Source: Muricoccus harenae (lineage in GTDB: Bacteria > Pseudomonadota > Alphaproteobacteria > Acetobacterales > Acetobacteraceae). From it: DNA of 64,000 nt. Shown here one piece after another: positions 46,010 through 54,718 of the stretch. The DNA is taken from assembly GCF_009848505.1 (NCBI RefSeq), contig NZ_WWDL01000012.1, positions 1 to 64,000 on the forward strand, read 5' to 3'. Every line of letters starts with the position of its first letter. Position 1 is the stretch's first letter. The translations under genes and the position numbers were made by a program. Below the pieces are notes generated by a model that saw only the letters and a program-made list of their open reading frames with translations, was not told where the DNA came from and searched no databases.

Positions 46010-47278
46010 ATGCGTTTGTTGCGCATTACTTACGTTGCCGCGGTGGTGCTCTTCGTGGCCGCTACTGAAGCCTCAGCTCAGACGATGGGGCCGGAGAGTG
46101 TCGCACGTGGCGTAACGGTCGCCACCCGGCCGCGGCCGGAGTTCGATCCGTTGGGCGTCCGGCTCGGTGGTTTCCGCCTGGATGGCTCGGTTGAAGGGGG
46201 GGCAGGCTTCAGCGACAATCTCGTGCCCGATGTGGGACGCAACCGCTCCGGCGCCTTCTTCGATGAAACCGTTCGGCTTGGGTTGAACAGCGATTGGACC
46301 CGCCACGCCATCGGCGTCACGGCTTCGCAGGCGACCCGGCAGCACGTACGGGACAGCGACCTCAATTGGCTGGACTACGCGGTGGGGCTCAACGGACGCT
46401 ATGACATCGGCCGGGCCTCATCTCTCGGCCTCGAATACGACCACATTCGCGGCCATCTGGAAGTGACGGACTTCGACGCGGAGCAAGTTGGACTGACGCG
46501 TCCTGTCCCCTTCGATACGGACCGAGTAAGGGTGAACGGCACGGCGGCGATCAATCGCATTTCACTGACAAGCGCCCTCGAATACTACCGCATCCGCTAC
46601 GAAGAGGAAGAGCGGGAAGGCCTGGGCGGCAGCGGTTTCGGCCGTGTATCCGGCAGGGACTATGAGCGCTTCCTTGGCGAAGCAGGCGTGGCCTACAACT
46701 TCTTTCCCGGGCGCGCGGTCACCTTCACCACGCGACTTTCTGATATCAATTACCGGCGAGAGGACCGCTCAGGGGTGAATTCCTTCACCTGGGAGGTACT
46801 GGGCGGTGTACGCTACGATTTGACTGGGTTGTGGGCAGTGCGCTTTGCCGCCGGCTACCGGCACCGGGACTATGAGGGCGCGGAGCTTCGGAGCCTATCC
46901 GGCCCGGCCTTCGAAGGGCAGATTGTATACCTGCCCTCGCTGCTGACCACCCTCACCCTGACCGCCAGCCGCACCATTGAGGAATCCATTCGCGCCGAGA
47001 GTGTCAGCTTCGTTCGGACGCAAGTCCGGCTGGGTGCGGATTATGAACTGCGCCGCAACATCATCCTCAGCGGGGAAGTGCGCGGCGAACGTCGGGAGTA
47101 TCAGCAGCCGGACGAGAAGGTCACGGATCTTGTCGGGGTTGTCGGCGCCAGATTCCTGCTGAACCGCAACTTGTCGCTGATCGCCAGCTATCAGCATTTC
47201 GAACGCCTCCAGGCGCCCGGGGGCGCCCGTGAATTTGGCCAGAACCTCTTCCAGCTGCGGCTGAGATTTGCGTTGTGA
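46010..47278 (+). CDS. Outer-membrane beta-barrel protein of the exopolysaccharide locus
   Basis: 422 residues. Signal peptide LLRITYVAAVVLFVAATEASAQ, then many alternating strands with aromatic ends (GLEYDHIRGHLEV, SALEYYRIRYEEEE, WAVRFAAGYRHRDYEG) and a C-terminal strand QLRLRFAL ending in a hydrophobic residue, as outer-membrane barrels do. It resembles the BBP2/EpsL group of barrels found in exopolysaccharide clusters, which may form an export channel or a surface anchor. The ribosome binding site AAGGAG abuts the ATG with no spacer, so a TTG two codons later (46016) is a possible true start. Upstream 45786-46009 holds no gene. Confidence 0.75.
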   Translation: MRLLRITYVAAVVLFVAATEASAQTMGPESVARGVTVATRPRPEFDPLGVRLGGFRLDGSVEGGAGFSDNLVPDVGRNRSGAFFDETVRLGLNSDWTRHAIGVTASQATRQHVRDSDLNWLDYAVGLNGRYDIGRASSLGLEYDHIRGHLEVTDFDAEQVGLTRPVPFDTDRVRVNGTAAINRISLTSALEYYRIRYEEEEREGLGGSGFGRVSGRDYERFLGEAGVAYNFFPGRAVTFTTRLSDINYRREDRSGVNSFTWEVLGGVRYDLTGLWAVRFAAGYRHRDYEGAELRSLSGPAFEGQIVYLPSLLTTLTLTASRTIEESIRAESVSFVRTQVRLGADYELRRNIILSGEVRGERREYQQPDEKVTDLVGVVGARFLLNRNLSLIASYQHFERLQAPGGAREFGQNLFQLRLRFAL

Positions 47279-47410
47279 GGCCACTTCCCGCCAACCGCCC
47301 GCAGGACCTGATGCGGGCCATGAGCACGGAGGCGCCGCAGTGTCCGCGGGTACCGGTGCTCATTCAACGATTCCACCAACGAATGGCGAGAACGCCAGAC
47401 TGGAGGTTTC

Positions 47411-48022
47411 ATGTCCGCTTCGCCGTCCCATTCCGGCCTCGCCAAGCGCCGCCCGAGGCTGCATCGGGGCGTATTCCGGGCCGTTCCGCTCCTCCTGATG
47501 CTCGCCGGCTGCGCTGCTCCGGGTTCTGACCTTCCCGTCCTGGCCGAGGAGTCGGTGGGCCCGTATCGGCTCGGGCCCGGCGACCAGGTGCGCATCACGG
47601 TCTTCAACGACCCGCGCCTGACCGGAGAATTCCGGGTGAACGACACGGGCACGCTTGCCCTGCCGCTGGTGGGCTCGGAACCCGCGCTCGGGCGCACCAC
47701 CCAGGAGACGGAGCGCTCAATCGAAGCCAGTATGTTGAAGCGCGGTCTTTTCACGGAGCCGCAGGTAGCGGTTGAGGTGGTGACCTACCGGCCCATCTTC
47801 GTGCTCGGCATGGTCGAGCGTGGCGGGCAGACGCCTTACCAACCCGGCATGACGGTGCTCTCCGCCGTCGCTGTGGCAGGTGGCTTCAACTATCGCGCCG
47901 TGACCGACTATGTCGCCCTCACGCGAATCGGGCAGGACGGACGGGCGCAGGAATACCGTGCGGGGCGGAACGCTCTACTCCGCCCCGGCGATGTCGTGAA
48001 CGTCTTCGAGCGCCGGTTCTGA
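47411..48022 (+). CDS. Polysaccharide export lipoprotein (Wza/GumB type)
   Basis: 203 residues, about the size of GumB and much shorter than E. coli Wza. Lipobox LAGC with Cys34, then a Poly_export domain YRLGPGDQVRITVFND and GTLALPLVG, and an SLBB-like domain (PIFVLGMVERGGQTPYQPG). Lacks the extra SLBB repeats and the C-terminal helix that forms the outer-membrane pore in Wza, so an additional outer-membrane partner is needed; the barrel encoded just upstream is the obvious candidate. Overlaps the transglycosylase by one base (TGATG). Confidence 0.9.
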   Translation: MSASPSHSGLAKRRPRLHRGVFRAVPLLLMLAGCAAPGSDLPVLAEESVGPYRLGPGDQVRITVFNDPRLTGEFRVNDTGTLALPLVGSEPALGRTTQETERSIEASMLKRGLFTEPQVAVEVVTYRPIFVLGMVERGGQTPYQPGMTVLSAVAVAGGFNYRAVTDYVALTRIGQDGRAQEYRAGRNALLRPGDVVNVFERRF

Positions 48023-48987
48023 TGGCCCGCTCCGGCGCCTGCAGCAAATGGCCGGCGGCCGGCCTGGGAATGCTGTTCGCAATGCCCTTCCCCGGCCTTG
48101 CTTCGACCCAGCCGGCCTCAAGGCCGGCCCCGGTGGATCTTTGCCGCTCGGCCATTGCCGCCGCGGAGACAGCCGAGCGCCTGCCGCCCGGACTGCTGCT
48201 GGCCATCGGCCTCGTCGAGTCTGGACGACGGCACCCAGCCTCCGGCACCGTCTCGCCCTGGCCCTGGACAATCAACGTTGAAGGCACGGGCCGCTACTTC
48301 GAGACGCGGGAAGAAGCCGTTGCTGCAGTGGATGCGCTGCGCGCAGGGGGGGTGCGACTCATCGATGTCGGCTGCATGCAGGTCAACCTGCATCACCATC
48401 CGGCCGCCTTCGCCTCCACGGGCGATGCGTTCGATCCATCACGCAACGCCCTTTACGCCGCCCGCTTCCTGAAGCGCCTGCATGATGCCGCGGGAAACTG
48501 GATGACAGCCGTGGGTCGCTATCACTCCGCTACGCCTGGCCGCGGCGAACCCTATGGTGCCCGCGTGGCTGCGGCCTTGCCGGAGGGTCGGCGGGCCGCC
48601 GCCGTCGATACCCGGCGCGAGCGCCTGGTGGAGGCCTGGGCCCGGACGCTGGCGGCTAACCGCCAGCTGGCATCAAGCACTGCCGGCGCCCCGGCGCGGC
48701 CCGCCGCCTTCCAGAGTCCTGTTGATCGTATGGCGGCGGCTTGGTCTGCCATGCAGCCTGCCGGCGCGTCAGGACGGCCGCCGGCGGGCTCGGCCTCAAA
48801 TGGACTCTCCCCTGAAATGTGGAGGCGGCCTACGGAGGCAGTTGCACGGCCGCGAACCGGACCGAGGCGTTCAGGATCGGAGGCGCGAAGGATTGGGCAG
48901 AGAACCCGGGTGCCGCCGCATCGGTTGATGGAAGTTGCCGGCGACATCCCCGATGCGGCGACGCCAATGGTTCAGGCAACGAGGTGA
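48022..48987 (+). CDS. Lytic transglycosylase (SLT-like) of the exopolysaccharide locus
   Basis: 321 residues. A short signal-like start (AAGLGMLFAMPFPGLAST), then a transglycosylase domain with LLLAIGLVESGRR, where Glu66 is the likely catalytic residue, and DVGCMQVNLHHHP and AARFLKRLHDAAGNWMTAVGRYHS. The last 110 residues are proline/alanine/arginine-rich and probably disordered. It would cut glycan strands to let the export complex pass. ATG overlaps the stop of the wza-like gene, so the two are made together. Followed by 144 gene-free bases and the convergent beta-helix gene. Confidence 0.8.
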   Translation: MARSGACSKWPAAGLGMLFAMPFPGLASTQPASRPAPVDLCRSAIAAAETAERLPPGLLLAIGLVESGRRHPASGTVSPWPWTINVEGTGRYFETREEAVAAVDALRAGGVRLIDVGCMQVNLHHHPAAFASTGDAFDPSRNALYAARFLKRLHDAAGNWMTAVGRYHSATPGRGEPYGARVAAALPEGRRAAAVDTRRERLVEAWARTLAANRQLASSTAGAPARPAAFQSPVDRMAAAWSAMQPAGASGRPPAGSASNGLSPEMWRRPTEAVARPRTGPRRSGSEARRIGQRTRVPPHRLMEVAGDIPDAATPMVQATR

Positions 48988-49131
48988 ACTGGCGCGCTGG
49001 TGCTGGTTGCCCAAGGCATCAGGAAGACGAATCTCAAAACATCGGATCGGGCCGTGGCGGCCTAATTCAGGATCGGCGCGGCGCGCGTAGAGAGAAGCGC
49101 ACCCGCTGCCAGGCAGATCGGTTATGGTGCT

Positions 49132-50577
49132 CTAGCAGGGGCCGCGCCGTTGCCCACCAGCAGTCACCGGAGCAACTCTTTCAGGTAGTTCGGACCAGAC
49201 CCGGGGATCCACGCTCCTAGGATCACGTGTGATGCCGCGCCGCTGCACAAGCATTCTGCTGCCATTCTCCGAATGGCCCACCACATCCTTCCAGCTTCGC
49301 GCCCCTTCGCCGAGTTCCCAATGCATTCCGGATATGGTCGGCACAACGTACTCGTTGTTCTCCCATCGATTGGGCCACTGCAATGCAACCGCCTTGTTGA
49401 AGGCGGTCGTGAAGCCGTTGATGCCGCCAGAGTCCAGGTGAACAATGGTGTTGTGAGAAATGATGTTGTTCCTGGTATCCCAGGGGCCCAACACACCCCT
49501 TCCCCGGTCGTCATAGACCATGGTGATCCCATTCCCGACGCGGATGCCAACCTCCACATAATTGCATCGCACCCGCACGTTCTGGGAATTCTGAACCAGG
49601 ATCTGCGATGGCGTGAGATGATCGCGACCGCCTTGGCCATTCCGAAGCACCACATTGCCTTCGATCACCGCATGGTAGGAGATCTCGTGCATGATGCCAC
49701 TTTGCGCATTCTCCACGACAAGGTTCCCTTCATACCGGGTACCGATCATGTCGATGTCGCCCCAGAGGCCGACGCCGTTGTTGTGGTGCACGTAGTTGCC
49801 CGCCATGGTCACGTCGCGGGAGGCTGCGATCTTGACGCCACCTGCCTCCCAATACACGTCGTAACCGGCATAGTTGTTCCCAGAAATTTCGACGCCGTTG
49901 ATTGTCGCGCCATGCGCCGATCCCCCACCGATCCCGAGCTGCCCATTCTCGTAGACACGCCCGCCCCTCACCACGAAGCCCTGGCCTAGGTTGAGCCCTG
50001 CCCCGTGGTTCCAGCGGACGACTAGATTGGTCAGGGTCCAGTTCCTGCCGGCATGGCCATGAACTGCACCGATCTGCGGTGCCGTTGCGTATTTCTCGAT
50101 GGTAAGATTCTGGATGGAGACGTTCTCGGCATCGCCTCCTATGGCCATCCCCTCGCGGCCAATCTCGATCGTCCGTCCCGATGGATCGATCCCCAGAACC
50201 GCTTCATGCGACTGCGCATCGTAGAACCACGTGCCGGGCTTGATCTCACCGGGGGACGCGACGCGCCGGTAGAGGAGGTTGTCGACGAAGAGGTCCTCCC
50301 GGAATGCACCAAGTTCCGCACCTGGCCCCATTGGTCCCGTGGGTGCCAGGGCACGTGCCGGCAGCCTTGCCCGCCAAGCGACGCCGCTCCGCCTCCATCG
50401 GCCAAGGACGACGCTGCCGCTGAGAACGGCACCAGTTTCACCGACGAGGGTCTGCCCGTCGCGCGGAATAATGCTGCCCAGACGGTAAACGCCCGGCTTG
50501 AAGCGAAAGACGCTCCCGGCAGGGCTCGCGCGAATGATCGCGGGAACGTTCTGCGACGGATCCAAGGGAATGTCCAC
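49132..50577 (-). CDS. Right-handed parallel beta-helix protein
   Basis: 481 residues. It starts DIPLDPSQNVPAII, a pectate-lyase/PbH1-like opening, and then has repeated coils ending in Asn or Gly (VSIQNLTIEKY, NLVVRWNHGAG, GVEISGNNYAGYD, VTMAGNYVHHNNGVGLWG, NLVVENAQSGI). No signal peptide is found: the in-frame codons upstream of the GTG at 50577 reach a stop about 25 codons back with no better start. Such proteins in exopolysaccharide loci are polysaccharide lyases or epimerases. Catalytic residues cannot be assigned. Its stop TAG lies in the sequence CTAGAGCA, as does that of the kinase gene at 50771. Confidence 0.75.
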   Translation of the reverse strand: MDIPLDPSQNVPAIIRASPAGSVFRFKPGVYRLGSIIPRDGQTLVGETGAVLSGSVVLGRWRRSGVAWRARLPARALAPTGPMGPGAELGAFREDLFVDNLLYRRVASPGEIKPGTWFYDAQSHEAVLGIDPSGRTIEIGREGMAIGGDAENVSIQNLTIEKYATAPQIGAVHGHAGRNWTLTNLVVRWNHGAGLNLGQGFVVRGGRVYENGQLGIGGGSAHGATINGVEISGNNYAGYDVYWEAGGVKIAASRDVTMAGNYVHHNNGVGLWGDIDMIGTRYEGNLVVENAQSGIMHEISYHAVIEGNVVLRNGQGGRDHLTPSQILVQNSQNVRVRCNYVEVGIRVGNGITMVYDDRGRGVLGPWDTRNNIISHNTIVHLDSGGINGFTTAFNKAVALQWPNRWENNEYVVPTISGMHWELGEGARSWKDVVGHSENGSRMLVQRRGITRDPRSVDPRVWSELPERVAPVTAGGQRRGPC

Positions 50578-50696
50578 GACGGTTTCCTCGCCTTGATGCG
50601 GCAGGGCAACTTGCTGCGGAGGTCCGCCGCCCTGGCTTTTTGTCCGGTGGGCCCGGCGCCTTCATCGCCGAAGGCGCCACACCGTCCCGTCCGGCG

Positions 50697-50774
50697 CTAG
50701 AGCAGATCCCTCACGCAAAGGATCCTTCGGAAGCGCTAGACCGAAGCGTCTGAGGTGACCGGATCATGCTCTAG
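50697..50774. repeat. Palindromic REP-like element between the beta-helix and kinase genes
   Basis: CTAGAGCAGATCC at 50697-50709 and the near-complement GGATCATGCTCTAG at 50761-50774 form the outer arms. Inner arms (CCTCACGC against GCGTCTGAGG) extend the stem, with an inner TTCGGAAGCGCTAGACCGAAGCG region that can fold too. The right arm contains the TAG stop of the kinase gene (50771-50773), so the element invaded or forms the very 3' end of it. Function could be mRNA 3'-end protection. Confidence 0.6.
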
Positions 50775-52915
50775 CTATCTTCGTAGGCTTCCAGGCCATT
50801 CCGCGATCTCACTTGCGACAGCACAATGCCGGAGATCGAGGCAGTCGCCTTCGACAGCCGCGCAACGCAATCCTGCACCAGGGCTCGCGGAGTCCGGTTC
50901 CACTGGACCACGAGCAAGGTCTGGTCGGCGACCTGCGCGAAGATCTCAGGCTCGGCGGCAACCGTGAGGGGCGAGGTGTCGATGATGATCAGATCGAAAT
51001 CATGGGTCAGCCTGTCGATCGTCGAGCGCAACAGGCTGCTGCCGAGCAGCCGCTGAATGCCTTGCGTTGATCGCCCGACTCCCAGGAAGCAAAGACCGGA
51101 GTCGCCGATCTTGGCGATGACATCATCCAGCTCCCGCGTCTGGTCGAGGACATCAGCCAGCCCGGGGCTGGCCTGCAGGCCAAGCGAGCGAGTCAGCCTG
51201 GGCGCACGGACATCGCCGTCGATCACGAGGCACCTGTAGCCGATATGGGTTGCCAGATGCGCCAGCGACAAGCTCACATAGGTCTTTCCCTCGCCCGGCA
51301 AGCACGAGCCGATGGTCACGACGGTCCCACGACTTCCCGACTTCCCGATCATGATGCGGCCAAGCAGCATGTCGATGGATTCAGCGAAGCGGGATCGCTG
51401 CTCGTCGGACACATGCCCGCCGAAATTCTGCTTCTCGTTGCGGAGCTTGATCTTGGGGATGGCCGACAGCACGCTGATGCGCGTGGCGCGCTCGATATCC
51501 TGGATCCGCCTGAACCCGGGCTCGAAATGTACGATAACCCGCAGAGCAAAGGATGCGGCCAGGAGACCTGTGGCGACGCAGCCGGCCATCAGAATGATTG
51601 GGCTGAGGCTCGCGGGGTTGGTTGGTGGAACGGCAAGACCGATGACGCGGGCATCCCGCCGCAGGAAGCTCTCCTGAGCGACGACGTCCTTGATCCGCAG
51701 CAAGACGTTTTCATAGATGGCGCGGGTAGCGCCGGCATCGCGCTCAAGTGCGCGGAGTCCGATCGTTGCCGTGCGCAGTTCGCCGAGCCTGCGCGTCAGG
51801 GCTTCGATCTCCTGCTGAAGGCTGCTCTGCAGCGCCCGCGCGGCTTCCGCATCGCTTTGCATGCCGCCGCGGATACGGGCGGTTTCCTCGCTGATCGACT
51901 GCCGGACACGCGCAAGCGCACTCCGCCGGGCGACGAGGGTAGGCGATGCAGCCCCGTTCGTCGTCGCCAGCTCCGCAACCTCCTTGGCCAGTGCCGCTTC
52001 CTGAATCCGCAGCTGCTGGATGACCTGGGAGTTCAGCACCTCGCTTGTTCTCTCCAGCGAGGCATCGCTGCCGATCCGGTTCAGTCGGGCGGTGATATCC
52101 GCGAGGCGACTGCGCGCCTGCGACAGGGCCAGGTTCGCCTGGCTGAGCCGTTCCCCGATCAGCCCCGTACCATCGCCCTGTGTCAGGTCGTAGCGTGTCC
52201 TGTGAGCCTCGATGGACCGTTCCGTCGCGTCGAGTGAGCTCTTCAACTCGGCCATGCGCGTCGCGAGCCAGTCCGCCGTCTCGCGCGTTCCCTCGCGTTT
52301 CAGCTCCAGCGCCATCTCGATGTATTCGTGGGCGACCGCATTGGCGACTTCCGCGGCGATCTCGGCGTCATAGGCGCGGTAGGACACCGTGATGACGCGC
52401 GAGCGCTCCACCGGCGTGACCGTGATACGTTGCAGGAAGCGCGTGACGAGCGGCGCCTCCGCAGGCTCCTCACTGCCGGAATGCTCTTGCTGCCCCCTGA
52501 GGTAGGACAGCGCCAGAAAGATCCCCGTCTTCTTGGGATTGAGGTCTTCGACGACGCGCTCGGGCAAGCGGTCGAGGACACGCTGCGCCAGGTTCGGCGA
52601 CTTCAAGACCTCCACCTCGCTGCGGACCGATTCGCTATCGAGGGTTATGCCGGCAACCGCGCTTTCAACGTTGAGCCGTAACCGTTCGTTCGGCTCGATA
52701 AGCACCCGGGTCGTTGCGACATAGGTGGGGGGTAGCGAAGCCACCAGCCATATCGAGGGTGCCGCGACGAGCGCGAAGACCAGCATGAACACAAGCCAGC
52801 GCTCCCGCAGAACGCCGATTATGTCACGCAGGTAGTATGTGTTCTCCGCATGTGGCCGATGCAGCTGCACCACACCAGGACTTGCCGGAAGAGTGACCGA
52901 GCTATCCATTATCAT
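50771..52915 (-). CDS. Wzc/ExoP-like chain-length regulator and tyrosine kinase
   Basis: 714 residues. Wzz domain at the N-terminus (YYLRDIIGVLRERWLVFMLVF first helix; a second helix at about SPIILMAGCVATGLLAASFAL), a long coiled coil between (about 200-420), then a BY-kinase domain: Walker A PGEGKT (540-545), Walker A' DGDVR (about 566-570) and Walker B IIIDTSP (about 643-649). The usual C-terminal cluster of several tyrosines is absent; only Tyr711 (GLEAYEDS) is there. It controls polymer length and couples with the GumB/Wza-type exporter. An alternative start ATG lies two codons later (52909). Thirty bases after the polymerase gene stop. Confidence 0.9.
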   Translation of the reverse strand: MIMDSSVTLPASPGVVQLHRPHAENTYYLRDIIGVLRERWLVFMLVFALVAAPSIWLVASLPPTYVATTRVLIEPNERLRLNVESAVAGITLDSESVRSEVEVLKSPNLAQRVLDRLPERVVEDLNPKKTGIFLALSYLRGQQEHSGSEEPAEAPLVTRFLQRITVTPVERSRVITVSYRAYDAEIAAEVANAVAHEYIEMALELKREGTRETADWLATRMAELKSSLDATERSIEAHRTRYDLTQGDGTGLIGERLSQANLALSQARSRLADITARLNRIGSDASLERTSEVLNSQVIQQLRIQEAALAKEVAELATTNGAASPTLVARRSALARVRQSISEETARIRGGMQSDAEAARALQSSLQQEIEALTRRLGELRTATIGLRALERDAGATRAIYENVLLRIKDVVAQESFLRRDARVIGLAVPPTNPASLSPIILMAGCVATGLLAASFALRVIVHFEPGFRRIQDIERATRISVLSAIPKIKLRNEKQNFGGHVSDEQRSRFAESIDMLLGRIMIGKSGSRGTVVTIGSCLPGEGKTYVSLSLAHLATHIGYRCLVIDGDVRAPRLTRSLGLQASPGLADVLDQTRELDDVIAKIGDSGLCFLGVGRSTQGIQRLLGSSLLRSTIDRLTHDFDLIIIDTSPLTVAAEPEIFAQVADQTLLVVQWNRTPRALVQDCVARLSKATASISGIVLSQVRSRNGLEAYEDS

Positions 52916-52945
52916 GCATCCTGATCAAGGGGGCGGTGCCGAAAC

Positions 52946-54220
52946 TCATCTTTTCCATAACCGGACTTCTCTGCAGGCAAGGGTGACGACCAACAGAGGA
53001 AACCAGAACAGGTAGGAAAAGCTGTATTTCTGAAGTATTGGATTGAAGCTGATGAAGGTGCAGAACACCACGATAAGGATGTAGAGCGAGCGGAGCAGAG
53101 TGGTCGCCGCACCGTGCTGGGCTTCTTCCGCCACAACCAGGGAACGGCCGATCTGTCTGACCGCACCGAGCAGGCTGAGCGCGAAGAGGCTGTATCCGAG
53201 GATACCGCCTTGCCAAAGCATGATCATGAAGTCGGAATGCACCGGGGCTTGGCTGGCCGCTGCCAAGTCCACTCCAACTTCCGCGCCAGTTTCCCACCCA
53301 TCGATAACGGATCCTACATTAACATTTGTGGTTCCGGTAAAGCCTTGTCCGGTTGCCCAGTGCGACTCCAAGATTGCTTCGCGGGCGAGTTCCAGCACAG
53401 CCATCCGGAAGGAATTGTTGCTGGTTGACCCGAGCAGGCCCTCCTTCACCATCGGCTCAATGCCGTAGATAAGATTGGTGAAATCAGGCATCGCAATGAA
53501 GATGATGGGAAAGAGCATCAGCACGCTCAGGAGTGCGTTGCCGACGGCCATTGTCAGCACCCGCCGTTGCAGCAGGAAGCCGAAGGCCATGGACAGCCCG
53601 ATCGCGAGGCCCGCGATGAAAGTCGATGACGGGCGGATCAGCAGGCTGATGACGGTCAGGCTGCCCAGGAAGCAGAAGAGGCGCCAGCGCCCTTGAAGCG
53701 CCGACAAACACAGCGCGAAAATTGCGAAGAACGTGTTTTCGTGGATGGTCATGCTGAACCAGTCTTCGGGCACGAATTTCCAGAACAGAAAAACAACCTG
53801 GGACATCACGTGCAAGATCAGGAATGCGACCGAGAAAACCTCAAAAAACTTGGTAGTCGCATCGATGTCCATGCGGCTTTGGTCTTCGGGAATGAAGACC
53901 ACAAGACCAACCAGCAGCATCGGGAATAATGCGGAAGAGTAGCTGATCATCTCGCCATCTGCGCGGCCCGCCACCAAAGCGAATATCGATATGATCGCCA
54001 GGATCAGAAAACCCAGCGGGTATAGGGGAAAGGTCGTGATTGATAAATTGACCGAGAACGTACCCGCGGCGACCAGCAAAATGGCCAGGAAGATCCCGTA
54101 CTTCAGAAAGGAAAGCTGCGGCAGCAGAAGCGTGCATGCCCCGTCGCAAGCCACGACGATCATAAGCACCTTCAAAAGGCGAAATCTTGCGCTTTCCTGA
54201 AAATTCGCGGGCGAAACCAT
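52946..54220 (-). CDS. O-antigen ligase/polymerase-type membrane protein (Wzy-like)
   Basis: 424 residues with about ten to twelve hydrophobic segments and a large periplasmic loop (about residues 235-330) that includes TSNNSFRMAVLELAREAI and WATGQGFTGTTNVNVG, a layout shared by WaaL/Wzy polymerases. AT-richer than most of the window. It would polymerise the flipped repeat units. The start ATG at 54220 has an AAAGG site 6 bases upstream. The 355 bases before it contain the palindrome at 54343 and otherwise nothing I recognise. Confidence 0.8.
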   Translation of the reverse strand: MVSPANFQESARFRLLKVLMIVVACDGACTLLLPQLSFLKYGIFLAILLVAAGTFSVNLSITTFPLYPLGFLILAIISIFALVAGRADGEMISYSSALFPMLLVGLVVFIPEDQSRMDIDATTKFFEVFSVAFLILHVMSQVVFLFWKFVPEDWFSMTIHENTFFAIFALCLSALQGRWRLFCFLGSLTVISLLIRPSSTFIAGLAIGLSMAFGFLLQRRVLTMAVGNALLSVLMLFPIIFIAMPDFTNLIYGIEPMVKEGLLGSTSNNSFRMAVLELAREAILESHWATGQGFTGTTNVNVGSVIDGWETGAEVGVDLAAASQAPVHSDFMIMLWQGGILGYSLFALSLLGAVRQIGRSLVVAEEAQHGAATTLLRSLYILIVVFCTFISFNPILQKYSFSYLFWFPLLVVTLACREVRLWKR

Positions 54221-54342
54221 GGACGCCTTTCAGGATGACCAGATCACCGGCATTGGAATGAAGGTAATCAGACCAGCTTGTATGTGAGTCCTCAATGCGG
54301 CATCTGGTCGCGCGCCTGGAAATTGGGAGTAATATCGCCCCG

Positions 54343-54365
54343 GGCTTAACCCCAAAGGGGTAGCC
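54343..54365. promoter_or_regulatory. Imperfect palindrome upstream of the Wzy-like gene
   Basis: ACCCC-AAA-GGGGT at 54349-54361 is flanked by GGCT on the left and AGCC on the right, an imperfect dyad over 23 bases, about 125 bases before the polymerase start. A symmetric site of this type would suit a dimeric regulator such as the LuxR-type protein of the locus; that is a guess. The rest of 54221-54576 shows no gene. Confidence 0.35.
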
Positions 54366-54576
54366 ACGATGGGTCAGTGGTGATCACGTTGATATTGTGC
54401 AGAGCTCGCTCACGGCGTCGCCGCTGTCGATCACCCAGGCCCTGTGTGCTGCGGCGGGCTCTCGTTTTGGGCCAAATCGAAGCGTCGTCGGTTCGGCAAG
54501 ACAGATGCCGCCGACGCCCCCGGCCCGTAGCCGCAGCTCGGATCATCGCGTGTGTATTTGTGAGGCGAGGGGGTTT

Positions 54577-54653
54577 TGGTCGGAGCGGCGGGATTCGAAC
54601 CCACGACCCCCAGTCCCCCAGACTGGTGCGCTACCAGACTGCGCTACGCTCCG
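54577..54653 (-). tRNA. tRNA-Pro (anticodon GGG)
   Basis: On the reverse strand a cloverleaf folds: acceptor CGGAGCG with CGCTCCG, D arm GCGC...GCGC, anticodon stem CCAGT/ACTGG enclosing the loop CTGGGGG (anticodon GGG), and T arm GGGTTCGAATCCC-like. Discriminator A and an encoded CCA follow. Length 77 with CCA. It lies at the right border of the exopolysaccharide locus with its 3' end towards it. Confidence 0.93.
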
Positions 54654-54718
54654 GTGCGGCGGGGTCTAGCATCCGCCTGCCCGCCCCTCAACCCCGTTAG
54701 GGCCGCATTCGGTGCCGG

